A stretch of 20,168 bases of DNA. Source: Pseudomonadota bacterium (GTDB lineage: Bacteria > Pseudomonadota > Gammaproteobacteria > Steroidobacterales > Steroidobacteraceae). The position numbers and the translations under genes are program-made. Positions 9,085-16,754 of this stretch are shown here, piece after piece (positions within the stretch are counted from its first letter, which is position 1; the number at the start of each line of letters is the position of its first letter). Location: positions 1 through 20,168 of the forward strand of contig JAJZLX010000171.1 in the NCBI GenBank assembly GCA_021850555.1, written 5' to 3'. The notes under the pieces are model-generated. The model was not told the origin of the DNA, ran no database searches, and saw only the letters and a list, made by a program, of their open reading frames with translations.

Positions 9085-9823
9085 GCCATTCCCGAAACGC
9101 TTGGCAAACCGCCCGGCGCTGCAGACTCGCGAAATTCGACATCAAGCCCGCCAAGGGCGGCGGCGCGCCTTTGGACGAGCATGGGACCGAGATCGGCCGC
9201 AATGAGTGGCAATGGCCGAGACGGCTGCGCACGAACTGTGCGATGGATCGTTGACCTGACCATTGCAAAGCCGCCTGCGCCGTGTGCGCCGATTCAGGCT
9301 TCAGGAGTGGATGGGCCGCCCAGTAGGGATTGCTGTAACAAAGGGAACCCAGAGCCGGTACATTGAACGCGCTTGCGCAGCTGGCAATCGCCTCGAGTTC
9401 ATGAGCCAATTGCCGTCCGTCGCCGGCATAGAAGGTGTTCTCGCCGCTTGCATATCCTGCGAACTGGTCATGCCGCACGTTCAACTGGATCTCATGACCG
9501 CAGACCGCGCCATTGATGCCGGCGAAGACGGCAGTGACGTTGCGCGAGGCGCTCGGAACGTTGCCCTGCTCGGCGCTCGAGACCGACTCATGCTGATGCG
9601 TGGTACCGCCGGTCTGTGTCCAGGCCCTGGAAAGGCGGACGACGATCCGCCACAGCACATCGAGGTGGGTGGAACGGTACATCCCGGAGTAGCTGCCCAG
9701 GCTGACGTTTTCGGTGCGCTGCCGGGACGCACTGAGATGCGAGGTCCATATCGACCCGATGCGATTGTTGCTGCATACCTGCAGGCACGCTTCCGTGCGG
9801 CGTGCTTCGACACTCCGGCCCAA
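9085..9823 (-). pseudogene. Decayed BtuB-like TonB-dependent receptor (barrel fragment)
   Basis: A minus-strand reading frame keeps pieces of the beta-barrel of a BtuB-type receptor: GSIWTSHLSASRQ, AVFAGINGAVCGHEIQLNVR, LAHELEAIASCASAFNVPAL and WAAHPLLKPESAHTAQAALQ. The last is the familiar late-barrel pattern (F..P.......NP.LKPE.......G). Continuity is then lost near 9250. Another frame (LIAADLGPMLVQRRAA, then LGGLDVEFRES) resembles the next barrel segment, consistent with a frameshift. There is no signal peptide, TonB box or plug upstream before the DUF202 gene. The remnant ends against soxG, transcribed convergently. It is read as a dead gene, not an active receptor. Base 9824 to 9947 shows nothing clear. 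Confidence 0.65.
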
Positions 9824-9947
9824 GGCTCGCCGTAAGGCGTACCGCGCACACTGGCGGCCCCGGCCGACGGCCGCAGCGGCTCGCTTCGCCCGCGGCTGAC
9901 ATCGGCCCGGATCACCCAGTCATCCGGCAGCCACCCGCACGCGCCGA

Positions 9948-10334
9948 TCAAGTGATGGCGAGATAGATGCTGTAGCCCGCGACCAGCACGACCAGGATCG
10001 CCGACACGATCAATTCGGCGCGCACGCCCGTGGCGGGATGCGGCTTCGGGTCGTCGATCAGGGCGGTAGTACGCATGAAGCGTATGGCGGCCAGCACGAT
10101 GATCACGATTCCGACGCCGATGAACGCCAGGCCGTCATAACGGCCGAGCGGGCCGCCGGCGAGGTGGGTGACCTTGAGCCGGGATCCGAGTCCCACTGCG
10201 GTCCGCTCCAGCGTAATCAGGAAGAGGTCGAACTTCTCGATGACGAAGCCGAAGGCGATGACCGCGATACCGGTCCGCACCCAGGCGAGGAACGTGCGCT
10301 CATTGGCCGCATGGTCGCTGAAACTCTGGATCAT
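9948..10334 (-). CDS. DUF202 (YidH-type) inner-membrane protein
   Basis: A 128-residue membrane protein of the DUF202 family, whose function is not established. The diagnostic N-terminus NERTFLAWVRTGIAVIAFGF is present. There are three membrane helices, at about residues 16-40, 68-88 and 103-127, and RFMRTTALIDDP in the loop before the last. The ATG at 10334 places the conserved motif at the family position; open frame upstream of it has no family similarity. It sits alone between two pseudogenes on the minus strand, with a TATAAT box about 60 bp upstream. Confidence 0.88.
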   Translation of the reverse strand: MIQSFSDHAANERTFLAWVRTGIAVIAFGFVIEKFDLFLITLERTAVGLGSRLKVTHLAGGPLGRYDGLAFIGVGIVIIVLAAIRFMRTTALIDDPKPHPATGVRAELIVSAILVVLVAGYSIYLAIT

Positions 10335-10391
10335 CGAAATCGCACTCGGAAGCCCGGCTGAACGCGTCGCATGTGTTGGTGTGCGCTGACG

Positions 10392-10397
10392 ATTATA
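10392..10397 (-). promoter_or_regulatory. Candidate -10 box for the DUF202 gene
   Basis: The minus strand reads GTGTATAATC, a consensus TATAAT, 58 bp upstream of the DUF202 start. The hexamer about 17 bp further upstream does not match TTGACA, so a -35 element is missing or weak. It is the only AT-rich box in an otherwise very GC-rich stretch. Confidence 0.4.
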
Positions 10398-10498
10398 CAC
10401 GGCTGCAGGCCGGGCTCCGGCAGCGGACGGGAGGCCCCGTCGCCCGCGGACCTGCCGGCGCACTGCCTCGGCGGTGTTCCACCGCGGAGCGCCCTGAC

Positions 10499-10790
10499 GG
10501 CTCGGCGGTCACGACCAGCGCAGTGTTCGCTGCGGTCGGCACCGACGGCGTCATGTCCAGCTTCTTCGGCTTCCACCAGGCCATTGCGCTCGCCGGCGAC
10601 ACCGGCACCGCGACGAAGCAGGCCGTCAAGCTGAGCCGGCAGGGTGCTTCCCGGGTCGGTCTCATCGTCAACTATTTCGTCGGCGCGCTGCTCTTCTTTC
10701 CGTTCCCCTCGTGGCAGAAGCCGCTCGCGGCCACCTCGCTCGTCGCCGCGCTCTCATTCCGCATCGGGCCACGCAACGCTGCCCCGATTC
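10499..10790 (+). pseudogene. Remnant of an APC-family amino-acid permease
   Basis: The plus strand encodes two recognisable pieces of an amino-acid/polyamine/organocation permease fused directly to each other. The first is a mid-protein segment (MSSFFGFHQAIALAGDTG), resembling the helix ending in G-x-x-x-x-x-x-L-A-G before a N-P-x-x loop. The second is a late segment (KLSRQGASRVGLIVNYFVGA, then LLFFPFPSWQKPL), resembling the loop and helix in which such permeases read S-R-x-G-V-P..GLL.N...G..L. The part between them, about half of a normal permease, is missing, and no N-terminus or complete C-terminus is visible. The remnant lies between the DUF202 gene and the DUF3857 operon. From 10790 to 10919 there is no further recognisable coding. 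Confidence 0.55.
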
Positions 10791-10919
10791 CGTCAAGGTC
10801 CTCCCCTCGAGCGCGGTGGGATCGCCGAGGCGCCCGCAGGAGCTGGAAGTCCTGTAATTCTCCAGCGGCGAACGGGGGCAGCGCATGATCGCCGCGCGAT
10901 CATTCACCGGCGTGCGGTT

Positions 10920-12788
10920 TCACCCCGCTCGGTGCAGCACCACAGCCTTGCGCTCGCTGCCGACGGCGATCAAAGCCAGCTCGTGCAGCTCGGGGTACTC
11001 CCGTGTGCCGACCACGAACCGCGTGAGGCGCAGGTGCTTCTGCACATCCAGCACGCCATCAGCGAAGCGGTAACTGACCCGGTAATCACCAAAGGGCGCG
11101 CTCATGCTGCGGTCCCTAGGCAGCTGCTCCGGCGTCATGCCGGGCGGCAGACGCAAGCGCATGCTCTGCTCGACGGTGACAGGCTGCAGCACGCTGGGCA
11201 CATTCCGCGTGGCTTGGCTGGTGAACGGCACCAGCATCCCGGCAATGGTTCCGGGCGTGGGCAGCAGCAGAGCCATCTGTTTACCGGGAATGGCCGCGTC
11301 GCTGTCATGCCATCGCAGAATGATCTGCACCGGCTTATCCAGATTCTCACGATTGCGCACCGCGACGACCCGCATGGAGCCGGCCTTGCCGCTCAGGTAG
11401 AAGTTGTTCTGCATGAACCGCTGCAACCGCCGACCGCTGCGGTCGCTCAGCACGTCTTGACGCACCTGCGTGGCGCGCCAGCCGGCAGCGGTGATCGTGC
11501 TACGCCCCTCGATGTCACCGTCCGTCATGAGCGTCAGATTTTGAACCTCCCGCGCCTCAACCAGCCCGGGCGCGGGCCCGGGGGTACGTGTGAACCGCGG
11601 ATTCGGCCCGGTGATCAGCACCGGCCGACCCTGATCTTCGGCAGGCAGGGCCGCGACGCCAGCGTAGCGGGCGCTGGTATCGAGAAACAGATGGTAGGCC
11701 GGCACATACGCCAGGAAATGGTTGAACGCGAACGGGTCGGCGCCCGGATACGGCAAAAAGCGCGCGGTGGGCGAGATCATCGCCGGCACCGCGCCGATCC
11801 CCTGCGCACGCAGCAGAGCGCACAGCAGCGTCACGTTCGCGTTGCTGTCACCGAGGCTGCGCGAGAGCGTGCTCTGCGCGCTGCGGGGGCGCAATCCGGC
11901 GTTGCGGTAATCGACGTTCACCGACTGAACGTGCTGCTGCATCCAGTGATAGATGCGCGCCACCGCCACTTCGCCGCCGGCGCCGCCCGCCACCTTCCGT
12001 GCGGTCGCGCGGATCTGCGGGGTCACGCTGGCGGCATCGCCGGCAAGCCGATCATAGGCTCGCGCGACCGCCCGCCAGTCGCGCGCCGTACCGATCACCG
12101 CCATCGGCGCGTACTGGGCGATGGCGGCAGCATTCATCGGCGGAAACTCCACCGAGTGCCAGGCCGCGCTGGCCGTCAGCGTACGCATGTCGCCCTCGCG
12201 TGTGCGCGTCTCATGCCATGTCCCGCGCGCATGGAGATACAGATGCATGCGGCTCGGGGCAGTGACACTGATGTCGGTGGCCTGCACCGGAATTTGCGGA
12301 GCCAGGACCTCGGAAACGGCATATACGCCGGGCAGGTACGGTCGCTTGAAGGCCTCGACGTATTTCAGGTGCACTTCGGCGCCGGGCGTCACCGCCGAGT
12401 ACAACAGGCTCGTCACGCGACCATCACTGAGAAAAGGCGCATGCACCGCCGTCGGCGTGGATTGATTCAGGATCTGCGATGGCATCACGTTGACGCGCCG
12501 GTGAGCGACGGTTTCGGTGTAGGCATCGAGGATCTTGATCGTGGCGAAGTTGGCCGGATAGGTGATCTCCACGTGCCCGACCGCCGACACACCGGCGATC
12601 GTCAGCGGCTGCACCACACGCGCGACGGTCTCAGTGTAGCTTCCGTCGGCGCTGACATGCAGCGCGATTGATTGCTCGAGAATCCGGTAATTGACACGGG
12701 GCGCGGCCGGCGCCGCGCCGGCCTGCGCCGCCAGCATCAGGCAGGCGACGGATATTGCGCCGGAAAATGCGGTCCTGTTGCGCATCAT
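10920..12788 (-). CDS. Exported DUF3857/transglutaminase-like protein lacking the catalytic Cys
   Basis: A 622-residue protein with a signal peptide (MMRNRTAFSGAISVACLMLA, then AQAGAAPAAP), so probably periplasmic or surface-associated. The N-terminal 250 or so residues resemble DUF3857. Residues of about 270-380 form a transglutaminase-like core, and the C-terminal part is a beta-rich DUF3858-like region. His357 (FNHFLAY) and Asp370 (LFLDTSARY) are kept, but the site that should read GDC reads LGDSNANVTLLCALL, with Ser315 for Cys. It is therefore probably non-catalytic or altered. The ATG at 12788 has AGGA at good spacing (a second ATG follows at 12785). It starts 11 bp after the stop of the paralogue upstream, indicating one operon. 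Substrate unknown. Confidence 0.87.
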   Translation of the reverse strand: MMRNRTAFSGAISVACLMLAAQAGAAPAAPRVNYRILEQSIALHVSADGSYTETVARVVQPLTIAGVSAVGHVEITYPANFATIKILDAYTETVAHRRVNVMPSQILNQSTPTAVHAPFLSDGRVTSLLYSAVTPGAEVHLKYVEAFKRPYLPGVYAVSEVLAPQIPVQATDISVTAPSRMHLYLHARGTWHETRTREGDMRTLTASAAWHSVEFPPMNAAAIAQYAPMAVIGTARDWRAVARAYDRLAGDAASVTPQIRATARKVAGGAGGEVAVARIYHWMQQHVQSVNVDYRNAGLRPRSAQSTLSRSLGDSNANVTLLCALLRAQGIGAVPAMISPTARFLPYPGADPFAFNHFLAYVPAYHLFLDTSARYAGVAALPAEDQGRPVLITGPNPRFTRTPGPAPGLVEAREVQNLTLMTDGDIEGRSTITAAGWRATQVRQDVLSDRSGRRLQRFMQNNFYLSGKAGSMRVVAVRNRENLDKPVQIILRWHDSDAAIPGKQMALLLPTPGTIAGMLVPFTSQATRNVPSVLQPVTVEQSMRLRLPPGMTPEQLPRDRSMSAPFGDYRVSYRFADGVLDVQKHLRLTRFVVGTREYPELHELALIAVGSERKAVVLHRAG

Positions 12789-12799
12789 GGCAGATCCTG

Positions 12800-14701
12800 T
12801 CAAATGTGGCGAAACACCAGCGGAGCGCGCTGCGCGCGCAGGTCCGCGAGCAGCAGCGCCCGCAACGCCGGATATTGCGCCGGCGTGTACACGATGTGGT
12901 TCAACTTCAGCTGGTAGCTCGCGCTCACCTTGCCGTCACCGGCATGCACCGAGTAGATGAAGGTGCCGGCGGCGTTATGCAGATTTTCACCTGGCGGAAG
13001 ATAAGTGGGCACGTACCCGGCCGGCAGCGTCAGCATACTGTGCCAGTCCACTTCGCCGAGATACGTGACCACGCTGTGACGGCGGCCAACCGGGCCGATC
13101 ACCGCGGTCAACGCACTGACCGGATTCTCGGTCCCGGTCAAGCTGGGCACCAGATAAGGTCCGGCGGGCAGTGGCACGCTGCGTGTCTTGCCGGGCAGCG
13201 CATAGGCCGGCGTGCTCCAGGTCGCGGCAACCTTCATCGGCTGGTCGAGCACCGTAGGATTGCCCGGCCGGAAGGTGCCGCCGCCGCCGCCGCTGGGCGT
13301 CAGCAGCACGTTCATCAGACGGCCGTAGGCACCCGCCGGCACTTCCGAAAAGATCATGCGGTTGAACCACGCCCACCAGCCGCTCGTGGTCATGCGCGCG
13401 CTGCCGCTGAGGGTCCCGTTGGCGGCCAGATGCAGAGTGGCGTCGTAAACCAGCCTGTTGTATGCGGCCTCGGCGCCCGGAGTGCGCGCCCGACGTGGAT
13501 GCGGACCGGAGATCACGACCTCCTTGTCACGCTCACCGATGGCGAGTTGTCCCGGCGTTTCGAACTCTCCGGTAGTGTCGAGAAACACGTGGTACTTCGG
13601 CAGGTAGTCGATGGCGTGGTTGAAGTCCGGTCCCGGCAGCGGCGTCAGCTCGAAACCGTCGTTCCAGTTGATCAGGACGGGATCGGCGCGGATACCGCGC
13701 GCGGCCAGCAACGCCTCGAGCAGGGTCGAATGCTGCTTGCAGTCGCCATAGCCTGTTTTCAGTGTGGTGTTGGCCGAGATCGGCACGTAGCCGCCGACCC
13801 CCAGTTCCAGGCCGATGTAGTGGATGTGCTCCGACTCCCACATGTACAGCGCCTTCACCGCCTTCCAGCCGTGCAGCTGGCCGGCAACTTGGTCGGCCAC
13901 CTGCTTGACCAGCGGCGTCACCGCCGCCTTGCGCTGGGCGGTGGACCAGTACGCCGCGCCCACCGCCGCCCAGCTTGGGAAGCTCGTGACCTCGAATATC
14001 GGGCTGTAGTCGGATGAATCGACAGTGGAGGTACCGGGGAACCCGGCGTGATGCGCAGCAAGTGTCGCGGTGAACGTCTCGCCGCCGCCGGCCGTGCCGC
14101 GCACGATCGTCCAGCCGCCGCGCTGCGCGGCGTACAAGCGCATACCGGCGGGACCGTGCACGACGATCTTCTGCTGGCGCGCGGATTCGTTCTCGGCCGG
14201 ACCCCAGACGTCGAAGAACTGTTTGGGGAAATACGCCTTACGCTGTGTTTTCAGCGTCCGCAGGTGCAGAATGTCGCCCTTGTTGAATCCCGGCAGCCCC
14301 ACGCTCAGCATCATGTTGTTGTCGTAGATCGGCGAGCCATCAGAGCCCGGCGGCGCCGGCGCCGGGCGCTCGACGATGTCGGCGGCAGGAATGTCGATTC
14401 GCCGGCCATCGCGCGTGACGATGTAGGCCGACTCCACCTTCATTGCCGCCATCGACTTGGAGTATTCCTCCCGATACGGGTTCAGCGACTGCGCGCCGGT
14501 GTGCGTCAGCGCCTGGATGACCAGGGTCTGCCGGTCGGTATAGGCACCGCTCGGCTGAACGTGCACGTCGGCATCAAAGCTCAGTACGCGCACGTCGGCG
14601 CCGCTGGCACTGGCATCGGCGGCGCGCGCCGCGCCGGTGACGGCGACCAGGGCCAGAGTGATGGCGCAGGCCAGGGTGGATTTGAGCGATCTCGAGCTCA
14701 T
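12800..14701 (-). CDS. Exported DUF3857/transglutaminase-like protein with intact triad
   Basis: A 633-residue paralogue of the following gene, first in the two-gene operon. A signal peptide (MSSRSLKSTLACAITLALVA, then VTGAARAADA) sends it out of the cytoplasm. The DUF3857 domain spans about residues 45-280. The transglutaminase-like core keeps all three catalytic residues: Cys321 (TGYGDCKQHSTLL), His362 (FNHAIDYL) and Asp375 (FLDTTGEF). The C-terminal third is beta-rich, as in DUF3858-type tails. The ATG at 14701 is chosen because the signal peptide begins there; 30 upstream codons are also open but have no signal character. No clear Shine-Dalgarno or promoter is visible. In such proteins the core may act as a protease or amidase/cross-linking enzyme; the actual reaction is unknown. 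Confidence 0.88.
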   Translation of the reverse strand: MSSRSLKSTLACAITLALVAVTGAARAADASASGADVRVLSFDADVHVQPSGAYTDRQTLVIQALTHTGAQSLNPYREEYSKSMAAMKVESAYIVTRDGRRIDIPAADIVERPAPAPPGSDGSPIYDNNMMLSVGLPGFNKGDILHLRTLKTQRKAYFPKQFFDVWGPAENESARQQKIVVHGPAGMRLYAAQRGGWTIVRGTAGGGETFTATLAAHHAGFPGTSTVDSSDYSPIFEVTSFPSWAAVGAAYWSTAQRKAAVTPLVKQVADQVAGQLHGWKAVKALYMWESEHIHYIGLELGVGGYVPISANTTLKTGYGDCKQHSTLLEALLAARGIRADPVLINWNDGFELTPLPGPDFNHAIDYLPKYHVFLDTTGEFETPGQLAIGERDKEVVISGPHPRRARTPGAEAAYNRLVYDATLHLAANGTLSGSARMTTSGWWAWFNRMIFSEVPAGAYGRLMNVLLTPSGGGGGTFRPGNPTVLDQPMKVAATWSTPAYALPGKTRSVPLPAGPYLVPSLTGTENPVSALTAVIGPVGRRHSVVTYLGEVDWHSMLTLPAGYVPTYLPPGENLHNAAGTFIYSVHAGDGKVSASYQLKLNHIVYTPAQYPALRALLLADLRAQRAPLVFRHI

Positions 14702-14957
14702 GGGTGCAATGATTCTCGTCGAGCCGGAAACATCGGCACAGGCTCGTGGGCGGCCAGCCGACGTCCAAGCGAATACCGCCGGACAAGCCAACGCTCAGAC
14801 CGCGAGCCATGACGGTGGTTCCGTCCATGCCACTCGCGGGTGATACGGCGCGCAGCGGCCATGATGCGCGCGCCGAGGCTCGCCATGGTGGAAAAAATAG
14901 GGAATGATACCCGAGATCGGCGGCTGTTTGCAGGCAGGTCGGGAGCCGCGACCGGCG

Positions 14958-15423
14958 CCGACCCGGCACGGGCTCGACACCGCCCCGGATCTCGCGGAAT
15001 TGAGGGCGGCGGAGGTGCGCGCGGCCGAATTTGTGCGCCTCGTCGGCAAGCTCGTGCAGGGCGGCAAGGGCTGTACCGCCGCCCCCGTGCGCGCGCACCT
15101 TCGGGCCGCCTACTCGCTCGCCAACCGGTCTCACAAGGATCGCGATGCGCCGCTCACTCCGCGCTCGTTCGGCATTACGGCCAATCCAATCGCCGACATC
15201 ACGGTCAAGACGCGCTCTGACACCGAGGCGCGGGACCAAACATTGAGCGCGCCCGAGCTGGTGGTCTGGCGACGCACAGGCCCGCCATTACGACAGGCAT
15301 AGCTATGCCGATGAGACGCGCCAGGCGCTCGAGCAGTGGACCCCCCATCTCGCTTAGCTGAAAGCCGCCGAGCCTGGGAAGGTCGTGCCGCCGCGGCGCG
15401 GCGCCTGGGGCTCTCGTACATGA
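14958..15423 (+). pseudogene. Fossil tyrosine recombinase (integrase) with internal deletion
   Basis: The plus strand holds two parts of one integrase type in different frames. The first (about 14970-15265) matches the core-binding region: AELRAAEVRAAEFVRLVGKL, VRAHLRAAYSLANRSHKD, PRSFGITANPIADI and EARDQTLSAPEL. The second (15280-15357, shifted frame) is the extreme C-terminus with the catalytic Tyr block: ARHYDRHSYADETRQALEQW. Everything between them, including most of the catalytic domain, is gone. After an in-frame TAG at 15355 the same frame continues LKAAEPGKVVPPRRGAW to a TGA at 15421-15423, resembling the usual integrase tail, so the TAG may be a nonsense mutation. The sequence upstream to 14702 shows no gene. 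Confidence 0.65.
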
Positions 15424-15713
15424 ATCCAATTACGTAATACGCTAACCTTGAGATCCTCTGCGGGAGGTCTACGAGAATTTCGAGGCGGCCGTCGGAATCA
15501 CCGACATGATCGAGGGCCCGGCGCCAACCGACCTGCACGCGAGGTTGAAGACGGTGATCGCGACCGAGCTGAATCCGGCGATTCCCTGCGCCTTGTCCAA
15601 CGTGGCAGCCCTGCGAGGGCCATCCGTGGTCGGAGCCGAAGTGAAGAGAATTCGGGCCCAACAGCGGCAATGGACTACCCGTTGTGAATGGGAGGGGGGA
15701 CCCTTGCGCCGGC

Positions 15714-15806
15714 CGCCCGTGGCACACGCAGAAGGAATTGGCGCGTGCGCTGAAGGTGAGTCCGAAGACCGTCTCGCGGACGCTCGCACAGCCAAACATA
15801 CCTTGA
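15714..15806 (+). pseudogene. Possible helix-turn-helix remnant
   Basis: A short plus-strand frame reads QKELARALKVSPKTVSRTLA and then stops at 15804. This has the spacing of a helix-turn-helix, but no start codon or longer protein supports it. Upstream, 15424-15713 contains an open stretch (VYENFEAAVGITDMIEGPAP onward) that I do not recognise. The segment lies between the integrase fossil and three tiny minus-strand ORFs and is probably debris of an older mobile element. Confidence 0.25.
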
Positions 15807-15821
15807 TCAAGGCCGGCGTTT

Positions 15822-16043
15822 TTACGCCGCCAGTTCCCTCCGTGGTGGGAAATTGAGCGCGTGGCTGACGGCGAGGTTGATGCGCCCGAGCGGGAATCCG
15901 GGCACGAGCACGAAAAGGAACACGATCAAGATGGGCGGCGCATTGGTGTGCCCGTCAGGAGTGGCGTGGAACCCGAAGGCGAAGATGACGCCCCAGGACG
16001 TCAGCCCCGGGACTGCAAGGCGTGCCAGGATTCGAGCGATCAT
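15822..16043 (-). CDS. Small putative membrane protein (73 aa)
   Basis: A 73-residue protein of unknown function, read from an ATG at 16043 with a perfect AAGGAGG 5 bp upstream, the strongest ribosome site in this region. It has two hydrophobic segments, about residues 8-28 (LAVPGLTSWGVIFAFGF) and 38-55 (PILIVFLFVLVPGFPLG), joined by a short polar loop (HATPDGHTN). It is probably a small inner-membrane protein. Its start overlaps the stop of the preceding 59-codon ORF (ATGA), so the two are coupled. The stop codon lies in a short GC hairpin (15814-15829) lacking a U-run. A role in an integrated element is inferred from position only. Confidence 0.55.
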   Translation of the reverse strand: MIARILARLAVPGLTSWGVIFAFGFHATPDGHTNAPPILIVFLFVLVPGFPLGRINLAVSHALNFPPRRELAA

Positions 16044-16219
16044 GGCGCCCTCCTTGCCATGCGCTGTGCAGCGGCCAACCGCGCGAACAGCCGTCCGCCG
16101 AGTCCATAGACGGCCACCCTCACCGCGCCCGGTGCGTGCGGGATGTATTTGGTGGCCAGCCGCACGGCAACGTCCATCAGCGGCGCCGTAATCGGGCGCT
16201 CCGCAGTACGGGAGTTCAT
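16040..16219 (-). CDS. Small hypothetical protein (59 aa)
   Basis: A 59-residue ORF of unknown function. The ATG at 16219 has GGAG eight bases upstream. The product is basic at its C-terminus (GGRLFARLAAAQRMARRAP) and has no long hydrophobic segment or known motif. Its stop overlaps the start of the 73-residue membrane ORF, and its own start overlaps the TGA that ends the frame of the ORF before it. Two consecutive ATGA junctions argue that this is a genuine compact operon, although the proteins are unidentified. Confidence 0.45.
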   Translation of the reverse strand: MNSRTAERPITAPLMDVAVRLATKYIPHAPGAVRVAVYGLGGRLFARLAAAQRMARRAP

Positions 16220-16392
16220 GGCGCATCTCCGGCCTGGAACGCGGCCAAGGCGTCTGCCGGCACGGTGCTGCCTGTTGCTGGCAACTTCGAGCCAGTAGGC
16301 CCGCTCCGAGCGGCTCAGGCCGTAGAACCACGCCATGCCCGCAAGCGCCTCGGGGGGATTGTGCTCTCCCTCCAGCGCCTCGACGGCCTCAC
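16216..16392 (-). pseudogene. Frameshifted small ORF at the head of the tiny-ORF cluster
   Basis: One frame reads EGEHNPPEALAGMAWFYGLS and then RSERAYWLEVA; a second frame completes GSTVPADALAAFQAGDAP and a TGA at 16216-16218 that overlaps the next ATG. The two halves join smoothly only if seven bases near 16280 are ignored, suggesting a small insertion broke one short gene. The joined product resembles small proteins I associate with plasmids and integrated elements (AMAWWN...ERAEWL...AGS.VPADAW), but I cannot name a family. An ATG at 16336 gives an unbroken 98-codon alternative that runs in frame into the next ORF. Confidence 0.35.
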
Positions 16393-16500
16393 GTTACCGC
16401 CTGCGCGCGAGGTTCACCACAACCGGTCGGTGTATCGGCCCCGGGAAAGGAGCGGGGGCGGACTTTCGCTACTGCTGCCAAAGGGGGCGGTAGACCAAGA

Positions 16501-16514
16501 GACTGGCGCCAGTC
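16501..16514. repeat. 14-bp perfect palindrome upstream of the tiny-ORF cluster
   Basis: GACTGGCGCCAGTC is a perfect palindrome about 110 bp upstream of the first tiny ORF and about 50 bp from the left tRNA-Lys repeat. It could be a regulator site for the minus-strand cluster. No promoter elements accompany it. Confidence 0.25.
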
Positions 16515-16562
16515 GCGCCGAAATGCTCAAAATGTCCAATAAGATCAAGGGTTGGTGGTGGT

Positions 16563-16603
16563 GCCGTGTAGGGATCGAACCTACGACCAAGAGATTAAGA
16601 GTC
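16563..16603 (-). repeat. Distal attachment-site repeat (partial tRNA-Lys copy)
   Basis: This is the left copy of the 41-bp direct repeat. Bases beyond both ends differ from the intact gene, and there is no D arm or 5' acceptor strand, so it cannot make a tRNA. It marks the far end of the island. The continuation toward the acceptor end reads GGCACCACCA in place of the intact gene's GGCCCACCA. Confidence 0.85.
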
Positions 16604-16731
16604 GTAGGGGTTGCTCGCCGCGGCTCAGGCACACGCTATCCGACACCTCACAAGTAATTGATTGAACGGCATATATCGAAGGCTCGGCGAGCGCAAGAAG
16701 GGGTGCCGACGAGGGTCGACGAGTACCTCAC

Positions 16732-16750
16732 TGCACTGAATTTGCACTGA
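16732..16750. repeat. Left-end direct repeats (candidate integrase arm sites)
   Basis: TGCACTGA occurs twice with starts 11 bp apart (16732 and 16743). A matching pair of TGCAC boxes, also 11 bp apart, lies at the other end of the island (19574 and 19585). Paired short repeats near both ends are typical of tyrosine-recombinase arm-binding sites. This is an inference from pattern. Confidence 0.4.
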
Positions 16751-16754
16751 GCCA

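Noticed and set aside
10644..12671. Very long open frame on the plus strand opposite the DUF3857 gene
   Set aside because: It is antisense to a protein with a signal peptide and a recognisable transglutaminase-like core; its own translation is low-complexity, rich in His, Arg and Gly, as expected from a GC-rich shadow frame.
15131..15799. Minus-strand open frame of 222 codons over the integrase fossil
   Set aside because: No family features, and it overlaps recognisable integrase motifs on the plus strand.
15814..15829. Terminator at the end of the tiny-ORF cluster
   Set aside because: The hairpin CGGCGT/ACGCCG includes the stop codon and is not followed by a U-run on the minus strand.
16493..16502. 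Possible third tRNA-Lys fragment (GACCAAGAGA)
   Set aside because: Only ten bases match the tRNA; flanking bases do not, so chance is likely.
16563..16603. Second tRNA-Lys gene
   Set aside because: Only the 3' half is present; the D arm and 5' acceptor strand are missing.
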